Origin: Chloroflexota bacterium
GTDB lineage: Bacteria > Chloroflexota > Anaerolineae > Aggregatilineales > Phototrophicaceae
DNA: 64,000 nucleotides
NCBI GenBank assembly: GCA_011523545.1
Contig: WTGN01000060.1
Span: forward strand, 1-64,000
Reading direction: 5' to 3'
Part shown: piece by piece, positions 34,586 through 42,618 of the stretch
Numbering within the stretch: the stretch's first letter is position 1
How the letters are laid out: every line of letters begins with the position of its first letter
Program-made: the position numbers and the translations under genes
Notes under the pieces: generated by a model
Database searches by the model: none
Told to the model about the DNA's origin: nothing
The model's input: only the letters and a program-made list of their open reading frames with translations

Positions 34586-36175
34586 TTATCCCTTGACCGC
34601 GCCGGCGGTGACACCGCGGACGAAGTAGCGCTGCAGGCTGAAGAAGACGATCAGCGGCACGACCATAGTGATGAAGGCGCCCGACGCCAGGATGTCCCAT
34701 TCATTGGCGTATTGGCCGACGAGCTGCCGGATGCCGACTGTGAGCGGGAATAGCTGCTGGTCGACCAGGAATATCAGCGCGTTCATCAGGTCGTTCCAGA
34801 TCCAGACGAATTGGAAGATGCCCAATGAGGCGATGGCGGGCATGGACAGCGGAATCACAATGCGGAAGAACATGCCGAATTCGGAGGCGCCGTCGACGCG
34901 CGCCGCTTCAAAGAGCTCGCCCGGGAGATCGCGGAAGAAATTGTAGAGCAGGAAAATGGCGAAAGGCGTGCCATAGGAGGCATGGGCGATCCAGATGCCG
35001 GGGAAGGTGCCGATCAAGCCGGCCGCGTTCAGCATGCGCAGCACCGGGATCCAGGTGGTTTGCATGGGCACGATCAGCATGGCGATGGCCAGCAGGTAAA
35101 AGACGTTGCGGAAGGGCAGGGCCAGCCAGCTGAAAGCATAGGCGGCCGTCGCCGCGAAGACGATCGTCAAGAGTGTGCTGGGCACGGTGATGATAAAGCT
35201 GTTCTTGAAGAAGTTGATGAATCCGGGCTCGGCCAGTTGCTCGCGCGTGAAAACCTCCACGTAGTTTTCCAGCGTCAGCAGCGGATTCTGCACGCCCAAG
35301 TCCATCTCGATGACACCGGCGAAATCGGCGGCGGCAGTGAACTCGAAGCTTCCATCAGCGCTGACTTGAAGCGCCCCGGCCAGCGGCAGCTGAATCATCG
35401 CGCCCGCGTCGAATGTTTGCAGCGGGCCGCCGGCGCGCTCCATGGCGTATTGAATTGTGAAGGGCGGGTTGGCGACCGCGCCCGCGTCGAAGGTCGCCTC
35501 GAAGGAGCCGACGAAGCTGGCCCGCGGCTCGAAGATGTAACCCCCGTCGGCATTCACCGTGATCTTGCCGGCGCGCGGCACGCGTTCCGATTCTCCGATT
35601 GCCTCAATCTCCAGTTCGCCCTCGATGGACTCAAAGCCTTGCAGCTGAAACTGGGCGGTGAAGGGCGTTTCCTCGCTGTCGATTTCGGTGATGAATGCGC
35701 CGTCATAAGCGGCTGCGGGCGCGAAATCATAGGCGCCGTCCGCATGGACTGTGACCGCGCCGACGCCGTCCAGCGCGACGGGCTGGCCGAATGCCTCGAC
35801 CTTGATGAGGCCGCTGATTTGCTCGATGCGCACCCGGCTGATGGTGGCGGCCGGTATGCCTTCTACGGCGTCGGTCAGCAAATTGCCGCTTGCCGTTTCG
35901 CCCGCGAGCACGCCGCCTTCGCCCGCTTCGATGACGGTGAGCTCCCAAGGCTGGTCGGTCAAGGTGCGGGCGCCGCTGGCGACGGTCCACCAGCCGGAGG
36001 CGGAGATATCGCCGCGGGTGCGGAATGAGGTGACGGCCAAACCAACTGACGGCGCCAGCCAGATGAGCCCGATGAGCAGCAGCACGGCGTGAATGGGCCC
36101 GCGCCTGGTCAGGGTGATGAGCGCTTCGCTCCAGCTTTTGCCGCGCCGGTCGAGCTTGAGGGATTGGGCGTCCAC
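34586..36175 (-). CDS. MalG-like sugar ABC permease with large periplasmic insertion
   Basis: This 529-residue permease is almost twice the family length. Residues 1-65 give the first helix and 'VTSFRTRGDISASGWWT'; residues about 298-529 give the rest of a MalG-type permease, including the ATPase-contact loop 'EAARVDGASEFGMFFRIVIPLSMP'. Between them lies an insertion of about 225 residues in the first external loop. It contains three repeats starting at residues 139, 203 and 267 (GAVTVHADGAYDF, GKITVNADGGYIF, GALQVSADGSFEF), exactly 64 residues apart and resembling VCBS/cadherin-like strands. The start is GTG at 36175, 7 bases after the MalF-like gene. The ATPase subunit is not in this window. 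Confidence 0.88.
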   Translation of the reverse strand: MDAQSLKLDRRGKSWSEALITLTRRGPIHAVLLLIGLIWLAPSVGLAVTSFRTRGDISASGWWTVASGARTLTDQPWELTVIEAGEGGVLAGETASGNLLTDAVEGIPAATISRVRIEQISGLIKVEAFGQPVALDGVGAVTVHADGAYDFAPAAAYDGAFITEIDSEETPFTAQFQLQGFESIEGELEIEAIGESERVPRAGKITVNADGGYIFEPRASFVGSFEATFDAGAVANPPFTIQYAMERAGGPLQTFDAGAMIQLPLAGALQVSADGSFEFTAAADFAGVIEMDLGVQNPLLTLENYVEVFTREQLAEPGFINFFKNSFIITVPSTLLTIVFAATAAYAFSWLALPFRNVFYLLAIAMLIVPMQTTWIPVLRMLNAAGLIGTFPGIWIAHASYGTPFAIFLLYNFFRDLPGELFEAARVDGASEFGMFFRIVIPLSMPAIASLGIFQFVWIWNDLMNALIFLVDQQLFPLTVGIRQLVGQYANEWDILASGAFITMVVPLIVFFSLQRYFVRGVTAGAVKG

Positions 36176-36182
36176 AGCTAAA

Positions 36183-37088
36183 TCACAGCTCCTGGCGGAC
36201 GCGCCGCACCTGATAGATGATGAAAGGCATGACCAGAATCAGGAGGATGACGGCGACGGCGCTGCCATAACCGGATCGGTTGTTGTTGAAGGTCTCCCAG
36301 AAAACGGTGTAGCCGATGATGCGGGTGGCGCCGCGGGGGGCGCCCTTGGTCATCACCAGCACCAAATCGATCATCTTCAGCGCGTTGATGATCATGGTGA
36401 CGGCGATGAAAGTGACCGGGCCGCTGAGCATGGGCAGGGAGACGCGCCAGAAAAGCTGCCAGGCATTGGCGCCGTCGATGCGGCCGGCCTCGTGAATCTC
36501 TGCGGGGACGGCTTTGTAGGCGGCCGACAGCACGACGACGGACAACCCGGTGGAGATCCAGACGCCGGCGAAGATCACCGCCAGGTTGGCGAATTCGACG
36601 CTGCCGAGAAATGCGATCGGCTGAAAATCGGGGAAGAGGGCGGTCAAAAATGCGTTGAGCGAGCCGAGATTGGAATCTTGATTGTAGAGCAGGCGAAAGA
36701 TGACGGCGGCGGCGGTGGCGGAGATGGCCATAGGCATGAACAAGATGGATTTGATGATGGCTTCGTATTTGACTTTATCGGCCAGGACGGCGACGAGCAG
36801 GCCAATGAGCACAATGGCTGTCGGAAATATGATGAGCCAGACGAAGCTGTTGACCAGCGCGCCGCTGAGTACGCCGTCTTCCCAGCTGAGGAAGAAGCGG
36901 TCTTCAGTCAGCAGGATGCGGTAATTGTCCAGGCCGACGTATTCTTTGGCCGGGGTGGTGATGGTGCCGCGCGTGAAGCTCAAGACAATGGTGACGATGG
37001 TGGGGTAGACGTAGAAGAGCGACAGCGCGATGAGGGCCGGCGCGGCGAAGAGCCAGGGAATCAGTTTGCTGAAACGGCGCGGCTGCAT
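36183..37088 (-). CDS. MalF/UgpA-like sugar ABC transporter permease
   Basis: The 301-residue integral membrane protein has six helices and the usual EAA loop, 'EIHEAGRIDGANAWQLFWRVSLPMLSGPV'. 'YVGLDNYRILLTEDRFF' in the first external loop is typical of CUT1-family carbohydrate importers. It forms the channel with the following MalG-like permease and takes substrate from the binding protein encoded 250 bases upstream. A palindromic repeat and a hairpin terminator separate it from that gene. Confidence 0.93.
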   Translation of the reverse strand: MQPRRFSKLIPWLFAAPALIALSLFYVYPTIVTIVLSFTRGTITTPAKEYVGLDNYRILLTEDRFFLSWEDGVLSGALVNSFVWLIIFPTAIVLIGLLVAVLADKVKYEAIIKSILFMPMAISATAAAVIFRLLYNQDSNLGSLNAFLTALFPDFQPIAFLGSVEFANLAVIFAGVWISTGLSVVVLSAAYKAVPAEIHEAGRIDGANAWQLFWRVSLPMLSGPVTFIAVTMIINALKMIDLVLVMTKGAPRGATRIIGYTVFWETFNNNRSGYGSAVAVILLILVMPFIIYQVRRVRQEL

Positions 37089-37173
37089 TTTCAGTGTGTC
37101 AGTTCGATTGCTGCTTCAATAGCAGCGACGGGTTAGCAATTGGCTTAATTGATTGAAAAACCATAGCAAGTTT

Positions 37174-37198
37174 GGGCGAGCCACCGGCTCGCCCGTAC
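37174..37198. repeat. Palindromic repeat, GCC/GGC inner stem
   Basis: An intact copy inside the sugar-importer operon, between the binding-protein gene and the first permease gene. Confidence 0.88.
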
Positions 37199-37295
37199 AA
37201 CATTTCAACTGATATGGCGGACTATTCCTATGGGGGACTCCATCATCGCGTGCTTGTCGTTAGCCATTGCCGATGGCGGGGCGACGGATGGGCAA

Positions 37296-37323
37296 GAGAG
37301 GGCAGCCCGCTCGGACTGCCCTC
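37296..37323 (-). terminator. Hairpin terminator/attenuator after the binding-protein gene
   Basis: Read on the minus strand, GAGGGCAG and CTGCCCTC form an 8-bp stem with a 10-base loop, followed by TCTTG. It lies 15 bases after the binding-protein stop and before the permease genes. Partial termination here would make more binding protein than permease. Confidence 0.6.
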
Positions 37324-37338
37324 GGAAACGTTGCGATC

Positions 37339-38628
37339 TTAGCCACCGTAAGCGGTATCGGCGACATCCTCGATGAATTGGGCGACCTCTTGCACGGCGT
37401 CGGGGTTGGCGACCAGGTCTTGCAAGCCGGTGAACATGGCGTCGCCGCCGATCGCGCCCGGCGCCAGGTCGGAGCCGTCAAAGGCGACGAAGGCGGCATT
37501 GGCGACCATGGCCGCGGCCGCGCCGTCACAAGGCTCGGCGTAGACATCGGCCGAGACGTTGTAGTTGGCGGAGAGCTGCGGGCCGGTTTCCTGGGTCGCC
37601 ATCGACTCTTGCGCTTCGGCGCCGGCAATCCAGCGCATGTACTCGCGCACTTCGGGCCGGTCGTTGTACATCAGCCAGAAATTGCCGCCGAGCACGACCG
37701 AATTGGCGAAGTCTTCGTTGATGGTGGGGAAGCGGAAGGAGCCAAAATCATCGGGGCAAGTTTGCCCGGGGAAGTTGGCTTCGGCGAAGCTGCGCATGAA
37801 GCTGGCGAGCGGGAACAGGCCGGCGTCGCCGTTCATGACCGCGTCCATGGCGTCAATGAATCCGCGGGCGAGTGTGCCGTCGGAGCCGCCGTAGAGGCGC
37901 GTGTCGGTCGGCGAGACCGCTTCGGCGAAGTGTTCGAGCGCGCTGATGACGGTGGGGTCGGTCCATTCGACCTCGTGCGTCACGAAGAGCTTGTGATACA
38001 TATCGGGACCGGCGATGTTGAGATAGAGATTCTCGAAGAAGTCGGTCAGCGTCCAGCCATCCAGCGCGCCAAGCGCCAGGGGCGGGATGCCTTCTTCCGC
38101 CAGGATGTCCAGGTATTCGATGAAATCGTCCCAGGTTGCGGGCGCGTCTTCGCCGATATCTTCAAAGACGTCGGTGCGGCGCCAGGCGATGCTCTTGGAG
38201 CTGACCGCGCTGATAACGCCGTAGAATTCGCCATCGACCGAACCCAGATCGATGAGCGCCTGGCCGTAATTGGCTGCGACGAATTCATCGGTCATTACTG
38301 GATCATCGCCGCTGGTGAGGGGGATGATCAAGCCTTCGCGCGCCAATTCCGCCATCACGCCGGGGCGCGGCATGCCGGAGACATCGGGCGGGTTGCCGGC
38401 GCTGGCCATGATCTGCGGCAGCAGGTGGCAATCGCGATCGTCGATATGCTCAACTTCAATGCCGGTCTGCTCGGTGAAGAGCGCGTTGACGCCGTTGAAG
38501 CCGACGCCCTCGGCGCCGCCCCAACAGGTGACGACCGTGACTTTGGGCGCATCCTGGGCGAGCAGCGCAGCCGGGATGAGCGAAACTGCGACAAATACTA
38601 AAATTGTTAACAAGGCAAACTTGCGCAT
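37339..38628 (-). CDS. Extracellular sugar-binding protein of an ABC importer
   Basis: The 429-residue protein starts with a signal peptide (ALLTILVFVAVSLIPAALLAQ) without a lipobox Cys, so it may stay soluble or be held differently in the envelope. The mature part matches the family 1 (CUT1) binding proteins: 'KVTVVTCWGGAEGVGFNGVNALFTEQTG', 'DVSGMPRPGVMAELAREGLI', 'SKSIAWRRTDVFEDI', and 'FPLASFMRSFAE'. AGGAG is well placed before the ATG. It heads the importer operon; the substrate cannot be named, but family membership points to a sugar or glycerol-phosphate ester. Confidence 0.92.
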   Translation of the reverse strand: MRKFALLTILVFVAVSLIPAALLAQDAPKVTVVTCWGGAEGVGFNGVNALFTEQTGIEVEHIDDRDCHLLPQIMASAGNPPDVSGMPRPGVMAELAREGLIIPLTSGDDPVMTDEFVAANYGQALIDLGSVDGEFYGVISAVSSKSIAWRRTDVFEDIGEDAPATWDDFIEYLDILAEEGIPPLALGALDGWTLTDFFENLYLNIAGPDMYHKLFVTHEVEWTDPTVISALEHFAEAVSPTDTRLYGGSDGTLARGFIDAMDAVMNGDAGLFPLASFMRSFAEANFPGQTCPDDFGSFRFPTINEDFANSVVLGGNFWLMYNDRPEVREYMRWIAGAEAQESMATQETGPQLSANYNVSADVYAEPCDGAAAAMVANAAFVAFDGSDLAPGAIGGDAMFTGLQDLVANPDAVQEVAQFIEDVADTAYGG

Positions 38629-38780
38629 GATCTGGCTCCTTTCAAAAGCCTATATGCGATAGGACTATTTCGGGCGGAGAATAAGACGCGGCCTCCGCGT
38701 GAAGAATAGCGGATGGGCGGTTCCATCCCTTGTACACCAGTTTAACGAATTGCGAATCGTACCGCAATGCGGCTGCTCGC

Positions 38781-39272
38781 TTAGCTGTTTTCCAGCAGGA
38801 AGACGGTGAAGTCCAGGTTGCCGGGCGAGCGGCCGAAGCCGGTCAAGATGGCGGCGCATTCGGCGCGGTGCTGGGTGCCATGATTGACAACATGGGCCAG
38901 GCAATGCCAGAGGGTGCGGTGGTAGGTCCCCTCGTGGCCCTCATACGAAACTGTGCCGAACAAATCGTCGTCGCTCAAGCTCTGCAGGTAGCCACACATG
39001 GCGGCGCGTTCTTCCCGCCAGCGGGCGCGGATGGCGGCGACATTGGGGAAATCCTCCGGCTGCAGCCATACGACATGCTCGCCGGTCTTCAGCAGCGCGC
39101 GCCAAACGTATTCGGCGTCCAGGAGATGCACGAGGGCGCCGCGCAGGCTGCCCCAACCAAGGTCGTTTGGCGCCGTCAATTGCGCTGGGGAGACCTGCTC
39201 GGCATGATCGAGGATGCGGTCGTTCGCCCAGTCATTGTATTGGAAGAGTAAAGTGATCTCGTCGTGCTTCAT
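38781..39272 (-). CDS. DinB family protein, tandem copy 1
   Basis: The 163-residue protein contains 'LLFQYNDWANDRILDHAEQVSPAQLTAP' and 'GALVHLLDAEYVWR', and ends in 'HVVNHGTQHRAECAAILTGFGRSPG', placing the three metal-binding His residues of the DinB/YfiT bundle. AAAGGAGAGG precedes the ATG. It is very similar to the next two genes upstream, from which a palindromic repeat separates it. A metal-dependent thiol transferase role is known for some relatives only. Confidence 0.9.
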   Translation of the reverse strand: MKHDEITLLFQYNDWANDRILDHAEQVSPAQLTAPNDLGWGSLRGALVHLLDAEYVWRALLKTGEHVVWLQPEDFPNVAAIRARWREERAAMCGYLQSLSDDDLFGTVSYEGHEGTYHRTLWHCLAHVVNHGTQHRAECAAILTGFGRSPGNLDFTVFLLENS

Positions 39273-39332
39273 GACCTCTCCTTTAGCGACTAAGTAGTCA
39301 TGTGACTATGATTGCAACGCTCTCACGAGACT

Positions 39333-39357
39333 GGGCGAGCCACCGGCTCGCCCGTAC
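39333..39357. repeat. Palindromic repeat, GCC/GGC inner stem
   Basis: An intact copy between DinB copies 1 and 2. It interrupts an otherwise tight tandem array. Confidence 0.88.
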
Positions 39358-39419
39358 ACACTTTAGACTATTTTGGAGACTGTTCGCAATCGGCGATCAT
39401 TTTCAACGTTTAGTTGAAA

Positions 39420-39917
39420 TTACTGCGGTCTGAGGCTGCCGAGAAAGACGATGAAATCCATGTCGCCCGGCGAGCGGCCAAATCCGGTCAAGATGGCGGC
39501 GCATTCGGCGCGGTGCTGCGTGCCGTGGTTGACCACGTGGCTGAGGTATTGCCAAAGCGGCAGCGGGAGTTTTCGTTCGCGGCTTTGGCGGCTTGGCCTT
39601 CGCAGCAAGTCAGCGTCGCTGAGGCTTTCCAGGTAAGCCTGCATTTTTGGGCGCTCCTGGCGCCATCGCGCGCGGATGGCGGCGACATCGGGATAACTGT
39701 CTGGCTGCAAATCTTGAACCGTCAGGCCGTTTTGGAGTTGGTTGCGCCAATAGAATTCAGCGTTCAGCAGGTGAACCAGCAGGCCGCGCAGGCTGCCCCA
39801 ACCAAGCTCGTTTGGCGCCGTCAATTGCTCCGGGGAGACCTGCTCGGCGTGGTCGAGGATGCGGTCGTTCGCCCAGTCATTGTATTGGAAGAGCAGCTTG
39901 ATGTCGTCGCGGTTCAT
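39420..39917 (-). CDS. DinB family protein, tandem copy 2
   Basis: The 165-residue protein shares with copy 1 the block 'LLFQYNDWANDRILDHAEQV' and the C-terminal 'HVVNHGTQHRAECAAILTGF'. I chose the ATG at 39917, which overlaps the TGA of copy 3 as ATGA. The same frame continues upstream through copy 3 without a stop, but that part is not DinB-like and is the shadow of copy 3. Its middle differs most from its relatives, with an Arg/Ser-rich loop (RRPSRQSRERK). Confidence 0.88.
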   Translation of the reverse strand: MNRDDIKLLFQYNDWANDRILDHAEQVSPEQLTAPNELGWGSLRGLLVHLLNAEFYWRNQLQNGLTVQDLQPDSYPDVAAIRARWRQERPKMQAYLESLSDADLLRRPSRQSRERKLPLPLWQYLSHVVNHGTQHRAECAAILTGFGRSPGDMDFIVFLGSLRPQ

Positions 39918-40420
39918 GTTATCGCGCTTTCTTCGCGCTCGCGGAGGAAGAGCGTGAAATCCATATCGCCGGGCGAATGACCGAAGCCGGTCAAGATGGC
40001 GGCGCATTCGGCGCGGTGCTGGGTGCCGTGATTGACGACATGCACCAGCGCCTGCCAGAGAACCCAGTCGTACTGCCGACCGTCTCGCTGCCTGCTGTGG
40101 TTGCGATTGAGGTCTTCGTCGGCGAGGGTATCGAGGCAGCCGCGCGCGATGTCGTTTTGCCGCTCCCAGCGCGCTCTCAGCGCGGCGATATCCGCGAATG
40201 AGGCGGGGTCGATGATGCCTTCGTCTTCGCGGCCAAAGAGGAAGGCGAACCAGCCGTATTCGGCATCGAGGATGTGCGTGAGCGCGCCACGCAGATCGCC
40301 CCAGCCGATGTCGTTGGGCGCGGTCAGCTGCTCGGCGGTGGCATGTTTCGCCGCGTTGAGGATGCGTTTGTTCGCCCATTCGTTGTATGCGAAGTAGAGC
40401 TTGATGTCTTCGACTTTCAT
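39914..40420 (-). CDS. DinB family protein, tandem copy 3
   Basis: The 168-residue protein contains 'LYFAYNEWANKRILNAAKHATAEQLTAP', 'GALTHILDAEYGWFAFL' and 'HVVNHGTQHRAECAAILTGFGHSPGDMDF'. The ATG at 40420 follows GGGAGA; a longer reading to 40459 is not needed. It is the first gene of the pair coupled by ATGA and is divergent from the methyltransferase gene. Confidence 0.9.
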   Translation of the reverse strand: MKVEDIKLYFAYNEWANKRILNAAKHATAEQLTAPNDIGWGDLRGALTHILDAEYGWFAFLFGREDEGIIDPASFADIAALRARWERQNDIARGCLDTLADEDLNRNHSRQRDGRQYDWVLWQALVHVVNHGTQHRAECAAILTGFGHSPGDMDFTLFLREREESAIT

Positions 40421-40507
40421 CAGAATCTCCCGCGCCGCTATGTTGGTGGAACTAGCCAAGGCTATTCGCGTTATACTGGCAGGAGATGCAGCGTTTGGCT
40501 ATGGTCT

Positions 40508-41314
40508 ATGCCGGTCAATTACGATGAAGCGGTGGATTATTACGATGCGACGCGCGGCTTCCGCGAGGGCGTGGTCGAGCGTTACCGCGCTGCCCTCCTT
40601 GATTGCGCGGGCGCGGAAAGCGGCAGCCGCATTCTCGAGTTGGGCATCGGCAGCGGGCTGATCGCGGCGCCTTTCCTGCGCGCTGCGGACGATTATGTCG
40701 GCATCGATTTGTCGCGCGGCATGCTGGGGCTGATTGGCGGCAAGCTGGCGGGCGGGCTCAAGCCGGGCCTGGCGCAGGCCGATTGCCGTCATCTGCCATT
40801 CGCCGCCGCCAGCTTTGATCTCATTCATGCGGTGCGCGTTTTTCACCATTTGCCCGCCTGGCGCGATTGTATAGATGAGGCGCGCCGTTTGCTGCGGCCG
40901 GGCGGCGTTCTGGTCATCGTGGAGAATCTCCCGCCGGCTGAAGCTGAGCGGCCGCCCTGGGGCATTGTGCAGGACAAATGGGACGAGATTCTGCGCGGCC
41001 TGGGCCTGGCGGATGTTGGCCATGGCGACGGCATCTGGATTACTGATGACGGCATGCGGCGCTATCTTGTGGCGTCCGGCGCGCGCGTCGACTTCCTTGA
41101 TCTACTGCGCTTCATTGAGAAGCCGGTATCAACCCGCGTCATGGTGGAGCGGCGGGTGGCGCGCATGTTCAGCAGCGATTGGAGCATTCCCGTCGCTTTG
41201 CACCAAAAGGCAGCAAGGGCGCTGATTGATTGGCTGGAAGAAGAATGCGAAGCGCCCGACGAGATGGTCGAGCGGGAGACAATTATGCGCGCTCTTGTCG
41301 CTCGTTGGCAGTGA
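40508..41314 (+). CDS. Class I SAM-dependent methyltransferase
   Basis: The 268-residue protein has the SAM-binding Rossmann motifs: 'RILELGIGSGLIAAPFL' (motif I), 'DYVGIDLSRGMLGLI' (acidic end of strand 2), 'ADCRHLPFAAASFDLIHAVRVFHHLP' and 'RLLRPGGVLVIVEN'. The C-terminal 130 residues are a substrate lid without recognisable specificity. I chose the ATG at 40508; the same frame is open farther upstream but there it is antisense to DinB copy 3. A TATACT box lies at 40472-40477. Confidence 0.9.
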   Translation: MPVNYDEAVDYYDATRGFREGVVERYRAALLDCAGAESGSRILELGIGSGLIAAPFLRAADDYVGIDLSRGMLGLIGGKLAGGLKPGLAQADCRHLPFAAASFDLIHAVRVFHHLPAWRDCIDEARRLLRPGGVLVIVENLPPAEAERPPWGIVQDKWDEILRGLGLADVGHGDGIWITDDGMRRYLVASGARVDFLDLLRFIEKPVSTRVMVERRVARMFSSDWSIPVALHQKAARALIDWLEEECEAPDEMVERETIMRALVARWQ

Positions 41315-41398
41315 AAAGCACGGCGCATTGAAGGCCTCCGCGCCCCGGAGTATCGCGGATGGCGCCATGAAGGGGCGCAATAAACTGGAGAGCAGGCG

Positions 41399-42472
41399 AT
41401 GGCTGAAGTCCTCTTGAGTTTGGCGGCGATTCTGGTTGCGGTATTCGTGCTGGCGGTGGCGACGGACAAGTTCTTCATCCCCAGCCTGGATGAAATCTCA
41501 CGGCGCCTGAAGCTCTCGGACGAGGTGGCGGGCGCGTCGCTAATGGCGATTGGGTCGTCGGCGCCGGAGTTGGCGATCGCCTTGATGGCGCTCTTCACCG
41601 CCGGCGGGGCGCACAGCGATGTCGGCATCGGCACGATTGTCGGCTCGGCCGTCTTCAACATCCTGGTCATCACCGGCGTGTCGGCGGTGGTCGCCGGCGG
41701 CTTGCATATTCATATCTTCGCTGTCGGCCGCGATATCGTCTACTACTTGATCTCCATCTTGTACCTGGGCCTGGTCTTCTTTGACGGGCATGTTTCGCTG
41801 ATCGAAGCGATCCTGGGCTTGGTCGGCTACGTGGTCTACATGGGCGTGCTCATCGTCCTGAAAGATCCGGAAGCGGATGAAGACGAGCAGGCGGAAAGCG
41901 TTCAAACGGGGGCGCCGGCATCACAGAAAGTGGCGGGCTGGCATCATCTCGAGCACCTGGTCGAGGCGGTATTGCGGCGCATCACCGGCGCGCCGGAGCA
42001 GCACTTCGTCCGCGCATTCGTCGTGTCAATCGCCTTGATCGTCGCTTTAAGTTATGTGTTGGTGGAAGCGACGATCGTCTTCTCGGCCGGCATCGGCATA
42101 CCGCCGGTGATCGTGGCGCTGACGCTGCTGGCGGCCGGCACCTCGGCGCCCGATCTGATCGCGTCGGTGGATGTAGCGCGCGAAGGGCGGGGCGGCATGG
42201 CGGTCGCCAATGCGGTCGGCTCCAACACCTTTGACCTGTTGGTCGGCCTGGCGCTGCCCTGGACGATCGCGCTGTCGATCCTGGGCTTGACCGGGGTTAA
42301 TGTCGGGACGGAGGACCTGTGGATTTCTATCGGCATATTGGTAGCGACGACCTTGGTGCTCTTCGCGTTCTTATGGACCGAGCGCGGCTTGAGCCGGAGG
42401 GAAGGCTGGGTTTTGCTGCTGCTATACGCGGTCTTTGTCGTCTATACGGTGTTGACCGGCGCGGGCGTTTGA
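41399..42472 (+). CDS. Ca2+/cation antiporter (CaCA family, YrbG-like)
   Basis: The 357-residue protein has about ten membrane helices in two inverted halves. The alpha repeats are visible as 'GASLMAIGSSAPELAIALMAL' (about residues 44-64) and 'LTLLAAGTSAPDLIASVDVA' (about 240-260), each paired with 'GSAVFNILVITG' or 'GSNTFDLLVGLALPW'. These residues form the cation site in Na+/Ca2+ exchangers. A hydrophilic loop at about residues 155-190 divides the halves. The counter-ion cannot be told from sequence. Confidence 0.92.
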   Translation: MAEVLLSLAAILVAVFVLAVATDKFFIPSLDEISRRLKLSDEVAGASLMAIGSSAPELAIALMALFTAGGAHSDVGIGTIVGSAVFNILVITGVSAVVAGGLHIHIFAVGRDIVYYLISILYLGLVFFDGHVSLIEAILGLVGYVVYMGVLIVLKDPEADEDEQAESVQTGAPASQKVAGWHHLEHLVEAVLRRITGAPEQHFVRAFVVSIALIVALSYVLVEATIVFSAGIGIPPVIVALTLLAAGTSAPDLIASVDVAREGRGGMAVANAVGSNTFDLLVGLALPWTIALSILGLTGVNVGTEDLWISIGILVATTLVLFAFLWTERGLSRREGWVLLLLYAVFVVYTVLTGAGV

Positions 42473-42482
42473 GCCGGGCGCT

Positions 42483-42557
42483 GTAGGGGCGATCAACCTG
42501 GTCGCCCGATGATGGCATGAGGTGTTTTGCGCGGGCGACTTGATAAGTCGCCCCTAC
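42483..42557. repeat. Palindromic repeat doublet
   Basis: Copies at 42483-42508 (CCA/TGG arms, one mismatch) and 42533-42557 (CTT/AAG arms) begin 11 bases after the antiporter stop codon. Confidence 0.88.
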
Positions 42558-42618
42558 AGCTTGCCAATGGCAACGCGAAAAGTGACAAGAACTCGTTTAC
42601 CAGGACGGGGATGGCACG

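Noticed and set aside
37267..38601. Plus-strand open frame of 444 residues opposite the sugar-binding protein
   Set aside because: It lacks any recognisable domain and lies over a gene with a signal peptide and family 1 binding-protein motifs.
39918..40379. N-terminal extension of DinB copy 2 as a fused protein
   Set aside because: The extension is a shifted reading of DinB copy 3, is Arg/His-rich and does not resemble DinB; the ATGA overlap gives a better start.
40274..40507. N-terminal extension of the methyltransferase
   Set aside because: The extra 78 residues are antisense to DinB copy 3 and lack methyltransferase similarity; the ATG at 40508 gives a normal start.
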